64,000 nt of DNA from Eubacteriales bacterium (GTDB taxonomy: Bacteria > Bacillota > Clostridia > Lachnospirales > Lachnospiraceae): positions 62,001 to 126,000 of the forward strand of contig JAUNGM010000006.1 in assembly GCA_030524545.1 (NCBI GenBank), in the 5' to 3' direction. The notes under the pieces were generated by a model that did not search any database, was not told the origin of the DNA, and saw only the letters and a program-made list of their open reading frames with translations. This document shows positions 51,727 through 60,502 of the stretch, piece by piece. The translations under genes were made by a program, and so were the position numbers. Position 1 is the stretch's first letter; each line of letters starts with the position of its first letter.

Positions 51727-52830
51727 ATGTCTATTTTGGTAACAAGATCCTCTATGCCGAAACTGGAGGACTATATTGAAGAAATTAGACCTATTTTTGA
51801 GAGCCATCGTTTAACTAATATGGGACCCGTTTATAAACAGTTCCAGCATCAGTTAATTGATTATTTGGGAGTACCGGAGCTTTCTCTGTTTGTAAATGGT
51901 CATATGGCTTTAGAAATGGCTATCCATGCGTTGGGGCTGAGACGTGAGGGCGGAGAAGTCATTACAACTCCATTTACATTCGTTTCTACGACACATGCCA
52001 TTGTAAGAAATGGATTAAAGCCTGTATTCTGTGACATTAAACCAGATGATTATACAATGAATCCTGAGAAAATTGAGGACTTGATTACAGATAAGACTGT
52101 CGCAATTATTCCTGTTCATGTTTATGGAAATTTATGTGATGTGGAAGCCATAGACAAAATATCTAAGAAGCATAATTTGAAAGTGATTTATGATGCAGCA
52201 CATGCATTCGGCGTTACATATAAAGGAGTCGGAGCCGGAAATTTTGGCGACGCATCTATGTTTAGTTTCCATGCAACTAAAGTATTCAATACGATTGAAG
52301 GAGGAGCAGTCGCTTTTCATGATCAGTCATTTCGTGAAAAACTACATGAGTTAAAAAATTTTGGTATTCATGGTGTCGACGATGTGATGGCAGTTGGAGG
52401 CAATGCGAAGCTGGATGAATTCCGCGCTGCTATGGGTATCTGTAATTTGCGGCGTATGGACGAGTGCATCACCAGGCGGGCTGAAGTAGCAGCAAGATAT
52501 AATGAGCGCCTTGGTAATATTCCGGGAATCAGACTTGGAAAGCCAAAAGAAGGCGTTATGCCGAATCATGCTTATTATCCGGCGTATTTTGATGAAAATG
52601 TTTTTGGAAAGAGCCGTGATGATGTGTTTGAACAGTTGAAAGAGAATGATATTTATGCAAGAAAATATTTCTATCCCGCTGTAAATGAAATGGCTTGTTA
52701 TAAAGATGGCGGTTACGCGGAAACTCCGATCGCACATGATGTTTCCATGCATATTCTGACATTGCCGATATATGAGGAACTGGCTTTGGAAGATGTGGAT
52801 CGGATATGTGATGTAATTCTTAATAAATAA
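51727..52830 (+). CDS. DegT/DnrJ/EryC1-type PLP-dependent aminotransferase
   Basis: A 367-residue PLP enzyme that usually aminates a keto-sugar nucleotide, here probably a precursor of the polymer. Family marks are TTPFTFVSTTHAIVRNG, DAAHAFGV, FSFHATKVFNTIEGG with the PLP lysine K185, and AMGICNLRRMDE. The C-terminal part ILTLPIYEEL is also standard. The exact sugar substrate cannot be told. RBS AAAGGAGA. From here on the DNA is clearly more AT-rich than upstream. Confidence 0.93.
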   Translation: MSILVTRSSMPKLEDYIEEIRPIFESHRLTNMGPVYKQFQHQLIDYLGVPELSLFVNGHMALEMAIHALGLRREGGEVITTPFTFVSTTHAIVRNGLKPVFCDIKPDDYTMNPEKIEDLITDKTVAIIPVHVYGNLCDVEAIDKISKKHNLKVIYDAAHAFGVTYKGVGAGNFGDASMFSFHATKVFNTIEGGAVAFHDQSFREKLHELKNFGIHGVDDVMAVGGNAKLDEFRAAMGICNLRRMDECITRRAEVAARYNERLGNIPGIRLGKPKEGVMPNHAYYPAYFDENVFGKSRDDVFEQLKENDIYARKYFYPAVNEMACYKDGGYAETPIAHDVSMHILTLPIYEELALEDVDRICDVILNK

Positions 52831-52848
52831 TTTGTTGGGGAAAGAAAA

Positions 52849-53706
52849 ATGCAGGATATAACTGAATTATCTAAATCGCAGAAAGCTGAGATTGCAAGTT
52901 ATATAGCGAGAGATAACCTTGCAATAGTAAATGCGAAAGTTAAACAGGTGACAGTTAAAGATACCTTTTATACCCGTTATGGGAAGCGTGCTATAGATAT
53001 CGTTATTTCTTTGTTCGCATTGATTGTCACCTTGCCGATTAATTTCTTTATTGCAATAATAACTTTTTTTGATGTTGGTTCTCCTATTATTTTTAAACAG
53101 CATCGTGTAGGAAGAAATGAGAAGATTTTTACAATTTACAAATTTCGAAATATGACTAATGAAACGGATGCTAATGGAGAATTGCTGCCACCGTCTGAAC
53201 GAGTAACAAAATGGGGAAACTTTGTAAGAAAGACCTCTTTGGATGAACTTCTTAATTTTGTATCAATTTTGAATGGTTCAATGAGTATTATCGGACCTAG
53301 ACCATTATTGGAATATTATGCAGAGCGATTGAATGTACGCCATAAAAAAATTTATGCAGTTCGTCCGGGATTGGAGTGTCCTACTTTAAATAAGGTTGAC
53401 CATACATTATCTTGGCAGGAACGTTTAGAGAATTATATTTGGTACGTGGAAAACTGCAGTTTTTGGATTGATGTGAAACTGGCATTCAGAATTGTTCAAA
53501 TTGCATTTGATCGAAAAAGTACTGCACAAAGAGCTGACGCAAGCCATGGAGGGTTGCTGGGGTATGACTTGGAAGGAAATGTGATTTATACCAAATCTGT
53601 ACCGGATCATTTTGTAGAAGAGTTTTGTAAAAAGCACGGCTATAAGAATTTAGAAGATGCAGTTTCTATTCGCATAAAGGATGCGAATAAAGGTAAGAAT
53701 ATTTAG
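52849..53706 (+). CDS. Sugar transferase (polyprenyl phosphate glycosyl-1-phosphate transferase, short form)
   Basis: A 285-residue single-helix transferase of the PglC/WcaJ catalytic type. RYGKRAIDIVISLFALIVTLP is the membrane entry helix (residues about 43-65); catalytic parts are FKQHRVGRNEKIFTIYKFRNM, KTSLDELLNFVSILNGSMSIIGPRPL and VRPGLECPT. The Glu after SLD is the metal/catalytic residue. A second initiating-type transferase after the one at 48890 suggests either two polymers or that this region arrived as a separate unit. RBS GGGGAAAG is weak. Confidence 0.9.
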   Translation: MQDITELSKSQKAEIASYIARDNLAIVNAKVKQVTVKDTFYTRYGKRAIDIVISLFALIVTLPINFFIAIITFFDVGSPIIFKQHRVGRNEKIFTIYKFRNMTNETDANGELLPPSERVTKWGNFVRKTSLDELLNFVSILNGSMSIIGPRPLLEYYAERLNVRHKKIYAVRPGLECPTLNKVDHTLSWQERLENYIWYVENCSFWIDVKLAFRIVQIAFDRKSTAQRADASHGGLLGYDLEGNVIYTKSVPDHFVEEFCKKHGYKNLEDAVSIRIKDANKGKNI

Positions 53707-53743
53707 TTATATGATTTTAGGGAAGAGTAAAAGAGGAATTGTA

Positions 53744-55033
53744 ATGAAAAAATATGAAAACAAACGTTTACTGATTATTGGAGCGACATCTTATTTTATT
53801 GATGTTATTCAAGAAGCAAAGAAAATGGGAATCTATACAATATGTACGGATTATAATCCAAATGCAATTGCGAAAAAATATGCAGATAAATCGTATGATG
53901 TTAATACGGTTGATCATGAAGCCATTTTACAATTAGCAAAAGATGAAAAAGTAGATGGCGTTTTTGTTGCGTGGTCTGATGCGAATTTATATACAGCACA
54001 GTATGTATGCGAAAAACTTGGAATGCCATTTTATGCAACGAAAGATCAATTGGATTGCGCAGTTAACAAAGATTATTTTAAACAAATGTGCCGCAATTAT
54101 AACGTTCCGTGTACGAAACAGTATCAACTGGATGAATCGTTTAAGAGAGAGGATCTTGACCAGATTGAATATCCTGTTATCGTGAAACCGGTAGATAATG
54201 GAGGTTCACGTGGAATTACGGTATGTAATTGTGAAGAAGAATTGAAGGAAGCATTTACAAAGGCATTAAGTTATTCTAAACGTAAAAATGTGATAGTGGA
54301 GCAGTTTATGGAAAATCAGGGAAAAACTATCAGCGTTAAATATTTAATTCGTGATGGGGTTCCATATCTGCTTAGTGTAGGAGATCGGCGAGTTCTGGAT
54401 GCGCATGATGGAAAAGCATTGATAACAAGTGCTGCTATTTATCCTGCAAGTATTACGCAAAGGTATAAGGACACTCTTGATGAAAAAGTTCGTAAGATGC
54501 TGATAGAAATGGGCTTCCGCAATGGTCAATTGTTTATGGAGGCAATTCCGGCAGAGGATGAAATTTATTTTTATGAAATGGGTTACAGGTTAAGTGGCGG
54601 TATAACCTACCATATTACAGATTCATTAACTGGTATAAATGGTATGCGCATGCTGATTAACTTTGCACTGAGCGGTGAAATGTGTGATCAAGAGACTGCT
54701 GAACGTATTGATCCTTTCATGCAGGGGAAAGCCGCATGTAGTTTTGCGATTTTGATGAAACAAGGCACAGTGACTAAAATTAATGGTTTAGAAGAAGTTC
54801 GACAAAGTCCCAATGTGCTGGATATTACACAATACTATAAAGAGGGAATGACCGTAGAGCCAAGAGATGTTGGGAATGTGGGACAGATGTTTGCTCGTAT
54901 TACAACGATTGGAAAAAATCGTGAAGATTTAGTGCAGGTGATTCATCAAATTGAGGAAAGAATATGTATTTTGGATGAAAATGGTGAGGACATGTTTTTA
55001 AGAGCATTTGATCCAAATACAGTTTTGGAATAA
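53744..55033 (+). CDS. ATP-grasp ligase, carbamoyl-phosphate-synthase-like
   Basis: A 429-residue cytoplasmic ATP-grasp enzyme that would join a carboxylate to an amine via an acyl phosphate. The N-terminal fold LLIIGATSYFIDVIQEAKK resembles a PreATP-grasp domain. The ATP-grasp core has YPVIVKPVDNGGSRGI near residue 145 and FYEMGYRLSGG near residue 280 (Mg ligands). Similar enzymes amidate or add amino acids to sugars and peptides. Start: ATG 53744 with AGAGGAA. In this cluster it is a candidate for coupling an opine-like amino acid to another acid. The substrate is unknown. Confidence 0.82.
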   Translation: MKKYENKRLLIIGATSYFIDVIQEAKKMGIYTICTDYNPNAIAKKYADKSYDVNTVDHEAILQLAKDEKVDGVFVAWSDANLYTAQYVCEKLGMPFYATKDQLDCAVNKDYFKQMCRNYNVPCTKQYQLDESFKREDLDQIEYPVIVKPVDNGGSRGITVCNCEEELKEAFTKALSYSKRKNVIVEQFMENQGKTISVKYLIRDGVPYLLSVGDRRVLDAHDGKALITSAAIYPASITQRYKDTLDEKVRKMLIEMGFRNGQLFMEAIPAEDEIYFYEMGYRLSGGITYHITDSLTGINGMRMLINFALSGEMCDQETAERIDPFMQGKAACSFAILMKQGTVTKINGLEEVRQSPNVLDITQYYKEGMTVEPRDVGNVGQMFARITTIGKNREDLVQVIHQIEERICILDENGEDMFLRAFDPNTVLE

Positions 55034-55044
55034 AGGAGAGAAAA

Positions 55045-56301
55045 ATGATAGGAATCAATACAGTCAGTTCGCAATCTGGACGGGCGTATTTTGCAGATTA
55101 TTTGAAAAATGGCTATCAAATGATTGGATATGCACGTCACTCTATGCATGGCACAACATTCATTAATGCTGTAAGTAGTGCTGGAGGGATTTATATGGAT
55201 CGTCCTCAAAACAAGAATCAGGAGAGTAAAGTCTTTTTACCGTTGAAGGACAGCCGCGTTACGCAGGATTTGGAGGAATTAGTATCGAATTCTGAACTGA
55301 TTATTTTAGCCGAACCATCTCACTATTTTGTTCAGAGTGTAAAAGAAATGGTAGAAGCCGGACTGCTAAAATACCGCGTGCCTTTGGTTCTGTCTCCCTC
55401 AAGAACCTTTTCTTCTCCATATTTATGGGAAATTTTGGGGGAAGGGTATCCCATTGCTTGTTTTTCAACATGTGCGTATTCTTGTAAAGCACCAGAACCG
55501 GATGTTGCATATATAAAACGACGCAAGCGTAATTGGATTATTTCGCTTGAAGGAGAGTTTTATGAATCACAGATAGGATTATTGCAGGAGTTGTTTCCAC
55601 AGGCTGTCATTAATCATATTCCAGCTACGACATCACTCGGTAATGTAGGTGCAATTTTTCATCCTGCTACATATTTGTTAAATTACGATGAAATAAAACG
55701 CTGTGAAAGTTCAGGAAAGACTTTTTCTTTCTATATGGATGGAATTGCCGCAAGGCCAGAAGTGGGAGAAGTTTTGGAGGCAATTGATCAAATGCGTTTG
55801 GAGATTGCTGCGTGGTTTGGATATCCGGTATTTGGATTAAAAAGGAAACCATTTGAGGAACAGTGGGCAGAACTAATGCAAAATATGCGTATAAAAGAAA
55901 AAACAGATGAGAATTTACGGGAATTACGTAGGATTCGTAGGGATAGTCTGCAAATTCTGAATAGTTCTATTACATCATGTAAACACTGGTTAGATTATAC
56001 ATACGGTGTGAAACGTATTCCGGATGAGCCGCTGTATAAGGCAATTGGTCGTACGCCTACATATCAGAAAAATAGTGTACCACAGGAACGGTATGTCAAT
56101 GAAGATATTTCAACGGGTTTACTTCCATTGAGAAATATGGCAGCTCGATTTGGAATTGATACAAGTGCTGCGGATTACGTTTTGGAAATATTTCAACGTT
56201 ATTATAATTTTGAAGATGCAGTGGGAGTGCGCACACTAAATGAGTTTAGTGATGAGTATATTAAAAATTACTTACAAGGTAAATATTTTAAATTAATTTG
56301 A
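55045..56301 (+). CDS. Opine (octopine/nopaline) dehydrogenase-like protein
   Basis: A 418-residue protein whose C-terminal two-thirds match the octopine/nopaline dehydrogenase helical domain: SLGNVGAIFHPATYLLNYDEI (residues about 195-215), FYMDGIAARPEV and a later YGVKRIPDEPLYKAIGRTP. Such enzymes join an amino acid amine to pyruvate or 2-oxoglutarate with NAD(P)H, giving secondary amines (opines). The N-terminus (MIGINTVSSQSGRAYFADYL) lacks the usual GxGxxG nucleotide motif, so cofactor binding is unusual or altered. RBS AAAGGAGAG. A second opine-synthase-like gene follows at 60495. Confidence 0.75.
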   Translation: MIGINTVSSQSGRAYFADYLKNGYQMIGYARHSMHGTTFINAVSSAGGIYMDRPQNKNQESKVFLPLKDSRVTQDLEELVSNSELIILAEPSHYFVQSVKEMVEAGLLKYRVPLVLSPSRTFSSPYLWEILGEGYPIACFSTCAYSCKAPEPDVAYIKRRKRNWIISLEGEFYESQIGLLQELFPQAVINHIPATTSLGNVGAIFHPATYLLNYDEIKRCESSGKTFSFYMDGIAARPEVGEVLEAIDQMRLEIAAWFGYPVFGLKRKPFEEQWAELMQNMRIKEKTDENLRELRRIRRDSLQILNSSITSCKHWLDYTYGVKRIPDEPLYKAIGRTPTYQKNSVPQERYVNEDISTGLLPLRNMAARFGIDTSAADYVLEIFQRYYNFEDAVGVRTLNEFSDEYIKNYLQGKYFKLI

Positions 56302-56332
56302 CAGTGCTTAATAGATATTAAGGAGATATGTA

Positions 56333-58183
56333 ATGAAAAATTTATATCTGGCAATGACATTAGGGGCAGATCCTCATACTGTAGGGATTTATAAAGCGGT
56401 TCGTATCGCAAATTTATTGGGAATTCCCAGTAAAATTCTTGCTACAGATATGGATGATGAGAAAAAAATTCAGATCATAAAAGAAGAGGCCCCAGTGTTC
56501 CTTGGGTTGAGTTATCGTTTAAGTCCTGATAAGGCAGTATATGAATTACAAAAATTTTTAAAAAAAATGGAGAATGCAGGCTTAATAAGGGATGAACAAT
56601 TTATCTGTTTTGCCGGGCTGCTTCCGACTTTGGATTTAGTAAGAAAGTTGGGAATAGATAAAAAATATAATATTTCGTTGATGGGAAGCTATAAGGATAT
56701 AGATAGGACTACATCTGAGACGATAGATTTTTTTCGCATTGCCACGTCTGACCAAAGGAAAAAAATAATTAAAATGGTACATGATGAATCAGAACCAGAA
56801 CGCATCAAAATAATTGATGAAATAGCAAAAGATGTTTTTCGTAATGATGCATATCTTCTGGAACCTCCATTGCCTGTTCCGAGTCAGAAGGCTGTTTTAT
56901 CTATTACAGATAGAATTGATGAATCCAAAATTCCAATTATTCGCAGTCATTATGGAGTGCCGGCACCGGATATTAATCCGACTGTGGATGGCATTCGGAG
57001 AATAGCTCAAGCCAGAGCTATTGATGAATTAAGTCTTGGTTCAAGTGATCTTTCACAACGGTATTATGGGCATCCGGAGATGTTTTTAGACAGAAAGAAT
57101 GATGGCGGGGTTCCGTATAAAAACCGGGAAGATCTCGAACGTATTTTTGCAGCTTCACGTGACGGTAATTTTCCATCTGTAAAACCATATTGTCACGTGA
57201 ACAATATTATTCCTTTTATTGATGAATGTTTGGATATTGGTATGTTAAAGGGAGCTCATCAGGCTATCCCTTTATTTTGGTTTAATGAATTGGATGGGAG
57301 AGGTCCAATGACAGTGCCAGATTCCATTGAAGAACATCTTCGGGCAGTACAATATCTTGCTAAGAAGGGTATTCCCGTTGAAATGAATGATCCGAATCAA
57401 TGGTCTTCACGTATGGTACATGACACACTTTTTGTGGTTAGTTATTGCCTGTTGTCTTCTGTAATGTATAAATATGGTGTTAAAAATATGGTTGTACAAT
57501 GCCAGTTTAATAAACCAGCAACAACAGGAGATTATGCAGATCTGGCAAAAATGATGACAGGGCAATATTTTATCGAGCAGTTACGTCCTGCTGGTAATCG
57601 TACAAGAGTACTTTATGAATGCCGATCAGGTATTGAACATTTTAGTACTGATCAGGAATTAGCCAAATTTCAGTTGGCACGCAGCACAATTCTACAGATG
57701 TTAATTAATCCGAGTATTTTACATTTAGTTAGTTATTGTGAAGCTGATCATGTTGCGACGGCAGATGATGTAATTGAAAGCAGCAAGATTTTGCGTCATG
57801 CAGTAAGGTTATTCCGTGAAAATGAACAGGATATTCGTCGTGCTGTGAAGTGGGATGTTGTCCAGAAAAGAAGTGATTTCTTAAAAGAAGAGGTACGTGT
57901 CGTTTTAGATGAATTGGTTGCGTTAAGTGGGCATCGGAAGATTACGAATCTTCGTGAGTATCATCAGTATCTTGGACAGGCAAAAACGCTCCAGGGTGCT
58001 ATGCAATATGGAATTATGGCAGCCCCCGGTATTACTCATAAAAAATATGCACATCCTGAGCTTTTAACTAAGATTGGGGAGTATGGAGTGATGGATTGCT
58101 ATCGTAACTGGGATGATAATAATCCGATGCGGGAAAAAGAAAGGCTTGCAGATATTAGAAAAAAGTACAATTTGAAGTATTAG
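56333..58183 (+). CDS. Putative one-chain cobalamin-dependent mutase
   Basis: A 616-residue protein. The start carries the cobalamin-binding motif D13-x-H15-x-x-G18 in LGADPHTVGIYKAVRIANLLG, followed by VFLGLSYRLSPD (S-x-L motif) and FAGLLPTL; this is a base-off/His-on B12-binding Rossmann domain of about 150 residues. Residues about 200-480 look like the barrel of glutamate mutase epsilon or aminomutases: IPVEMNDPNQWSSRM, then YGVKNMVVQCQFNKPATTGD. The total equals MutS plus MutE of glutamate mutase fused in one chain. The canonical last GG motif of the B12 domain is not clear. Reaction unknown; a carbon-skeleton or amino mutase on an amino acid is my inference. RBS TAAGGAGATA. Confidence 0.6.
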   Translation: MKNLYLAMTLGADPHTVGIYKAVRIANLLGIPSKILATDMDDEKKIQIIKEEAPVFLGLSYRLSPDKAVYELQKFLKKMENAGLIRDEQFICFAGLLPTLDLVRKLGIDKKYNISLMGSYKDIDRTTSETIDFFRIATSDQRKKIIKMVHDESEPERIKIIDEIAKDVFRNDAYLLEPPLPVPSQKAVLSITDRIDESKIPIIRSHYGVPAPDINPTVDGIRRIAQARAIDELSLGSSDLSQRYYGHPEMFLDRKNDGGVPYKNREDLERIFAASRDGNFPSVKPYCHVNNIIPFIDECLDIGMLKGAHQAIPLFWFNELDGRGPMTVPDSIEEHLRAVQYLAKKGIPVEMNDPNQWSSRMVHDTLFVVSYCLLSSVMYKYGVKNMVVQCQFNKPATTGDYADLAKMMTGQYFIEQLRPAGNRTRVLYECRSGIEHFSTDQELAKFQLARSTILQMLINPSILHLVSYCEADHVATADDVIESSKILRHAVRLFRENEQDIRRAVKWDVVQKRSDFLKEEVRVVLDELVALSGHRKITNLREYHQYLGQAKTLQGAMQYGIMAAPGITHKKYAHPELLTKIGEYGVMDCYRNWDDNNPMREKERLADIRKKYNLKY

Positions 58184-58224
58184 CGGTTTGGGATAAGTGT
58201 GAAAATATACAGGAGAGTGATGAT

Positions 58225-59328
58225 ATGGCAGATAGATCAAAGATGGGTTTGCTTTTAGATCATGCATATATTTATGGCAAAACGTTAAAGTATTGTGTTA
58301 ATAAATCAAGATATGCAAAAAAGAGAATTAAGATGATTGGAGGAGGATATAAGGGAAGCCAAAAAGAATATAAAGAAACGGTATTAGAATACTGGAAACC
58401 TTATGGTATACGTCCAAGAAGATATTGGTATACATTATATTGCTCAAGAGAAAATTCATATGATCCAAGATATATTCCAGATAATATATGGTTTGGAAAG
58501 ATTTATCCATATTTTAACAATATTATTGCGCGTAATACTTATGCAGATAAGGGGTTTTTTGATACTTTATTTTCTGATTTAAAGCGCCCAGAAACTATTG
58601 TAAAAAATATGGCGGGAAAATACTATGATGCAGATATGAACAGAATGTCAAAGGAAGAAGCAGTAGAGCGCTGTCTTAAGGCTAAGAATTGGGTAATTAA
58701 AGCTTCAACTAATACTGGTGGGGGAAAGAGTGTACAGTTTTTTGATTTTTCTGGTGAGAATGACAGAATTAAAATAGAAAAACTGTTTTCTGAATATAAA
58801 GTGAATTTTATTGTACAGAATTTAGTTGAGCAGCATCCTGATTTAGCAAGAATTCATGATAAGTCATTAAATACGATACGTGTTCAATCGTTTTTCTTTA
58901 AAGATAAGGTACATATTTTATCATCACAGCTTCGTATGGGAAGCGGGGAATCTCGTCTTGATAATGTGTCTTCAGGAGGATGCGCTTGTGCAATTGGCGA
59001 AGATGGCTGGTTAGTCGGGAAAGCAGTCACTAGAAAATCAGAATGGACGGATCATCATGAAAGTGGAATCTATTTTAAAGATGTACGAGTTCCTTCATAT
59101 GATAAAATCCTTGAAATTGTAAAGAAAAAACACCCGCAGTTGCCTTATTTTGGAATTATAGGATGGGATTTTGCGGTTGATGCGGAAGGGGAACCGGTTT
59201 TTATTGAAATAAATGCAACATCTGAGCCTAATCAGATAGCAAGTGGTCCAACTTTTGGGGATTTGACTCAGGAGGTTCTGCAGGAAGTTTTCATTGATAA
59301 AACGATGAAAGATTACTTTATTAATTAA
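58225..59328 (+). CDS. Sugar-transfer-associated ATP-grasp protein
   Basis: A 367-residue ATP-grasp protein of the sugar-transfer-associated type (ATPgrasp_ST). The core has NWVIKASTNTGGGKSV (ATP lysine and glycine loop, about 152-168), RIHDKSLNTIRVQSFF, and near the C-terminus GWDFAVDAEGEPVFIEIN, where D and E/N bind magnesium. The family lies in capsule and exopolysaccharide clusters and presumably adds amino acids to sugar acids. RBS CAGGAGAG. It is the second ATP-grasp of the cluster. Confidence 0.85.
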   Translation: MADRSKMGLLLDHAYIYGKTLKYCVNKSRYAKKRIKMIGGGYKGSQKEYKETVLEYWKPYGIRPRRYWYTLYCSRENSYDPRYIPDNIWFGKIYPYFNNIIARNTYADKGFFDTLFSDLKRPETIVKNMAGKYYDADMNRMSKEEAVERCLKAKNWVIKASTNTGGGKSVQFFDFSGENDRIKIEKLFSEYKVNFIVQNLVEQHPDLARIHDKSLNTIRVQSFFFKDKVHILSSQLRMGSGESRLDNVSSGGCACAIGEDGWLVGKAVTRKSEWTDHHESGIYFKDVRVPSYDKILEIVKKKHPQLPYFGIIGWDFAVDAEGEPVFIEINATSEPNQIASGPTFGDLTQEVLQEVFIDKTMKDYFIN

Positions 59329-59347
59329 TTGATAAGAGTGAGGAATT

Positions 59348-60502
59348 ATGAAAATAAGTTTTACAGGCGATTTAACCTGTGATAAACCGCTTTTAAAGGC
59401 TGCGTATTTGAATGACGAATTTCATTTTGAGAATGTGTTTTTTCATGTTTCGGAGTTGTTTAGGGATTCTCAGTATGTAGTATCAAATTTAGAAACGACT
59501 TTTTCAGAAGAGGGAAATTATAATAAAAAGGCTTATTGCTATAATTCGCCTAAAGTGTTCCTGGATGCAGCATGTAAGGCAGGAATTAATATTTTTAGTA
59601 TTGCAAATAATCATTGCTGTGATGGGGGATTACCGGGACTGAAAAATACAGTTTCTGAATTGGAGAAAAGAAATTTATTATACATGGGTTATAAAGGAAG
59701 AAGTTGTACTGTGCAGCAGGATGGGCAAAGAGTTACATTTTTGTCTTATACCTACGGAATTAATGATAACGGATACGATTTAGAGGATATAGAAAAAAGC
59801 GTAAATGTGTTAAGACCCTATGCCAGGGGAAAAGATACGGGATTCAGAAAAGTAATACCAATGTCTTGGCGCAGGAGAATACGTAAAACAATTCGCTTAT
59901 TAAAAGGAAAGCCTACTTTGGCAAAATCTGTAGATGACTATCCTGTAAATGAATCATTCTGTGAAAAGATCAAAGAAGATATTCGTGATGCAAAAGAGAA
60001 TTCTGATTTTGTATGTGTGTATCCGCATATGGGAGGGCAGTTTAATTTAGAAATAGGTAGCTTCAGTCGGACTATGGCAAAGTGTTTTGAAGACGCAGGT
60101 GCAGATTTGATTGTAGCTAATCATGCTCATATTGTACAGAAGTACGAAAATGAGACAATTCCTATATTTTACTGTCTAGGGGGATTAAGTATTTCCCCTA
60201 GTGCATCGTACTTAATTCAGGACGATATGCCGCAATATTCTATTGTCGTGCATCTCTATATTAGTGAGAAAAAGCATAAACTTACATTTTCAATTATAAA
60301 ATGTGTGGAGGATGAAAACGGATATGTTACGATATGGCCTGTAGATAGTCTTTATAAATCGCTCACAGAAAATAATAAGAGACATCAGCTAAAGAAAGAA
60401 GCAGTTCTTATCTATAACAGACTTTTGTCTACAAATGTAGATTGGGAAGATTTTGAGCTAAAAAAAGAATACGAAATAAAAGAGGTTAAGAGCAATGTGT
60501 AA
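59348..60502 (+). CDS. CapA family protein (PGA_cap metallophosphoesterase-like), copy 1
   Basis: A 384-residue protein of the CapA/PgsA family, a calcineurin-like fold linked to poly-gamma-glutamate and other polymer synthesis. Motifs are ISFTGDL (metal Asp), VVSNLETTF, IFSIANNHCCDGG (NNH) and LIVANHAHIVQ. Unlike B. anthracis CapA it has no signal peptide or membrane helix, so it would act in the cytoplasm. The stop codon overlaps the next gene by 8 bases. A second, related CapA gene lies at 62794. Confidence 0.88.
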   Translation: MKISFTGDLTCDKPLLKAAYLNDEFHFENVFFHVSELFRDSQYVVSNLETTFSEEGNYNKKAYCYNSPKVFLDAACKAGINIFSIANNHCCDGGLPGLKNTVSELEKRNLLYMGYKGRSCTVQQDGQRVTFLSYTYGINDNGYDLEDIEKSVNVLRPYARGKDTGFRKVIPMSWRRRIRKTIRLLKGKPTLAKSVDDYPVNESFCEKIKEDIRDAKENSDFVCVYPHMGGQFNLEIGSFSRTMAKCFEDAGADLIVANHAHIVQKYENETIPIFYCLGGLSISPSASYLIQDDMPQYSIVVHLYISEKKHKLTFSIIKCVEDENGYVTIWPVDSLYKSLTENNKRHQLKKEAVLIYNRLLSTNVDWEDFELKKEYEIKEVKSNV

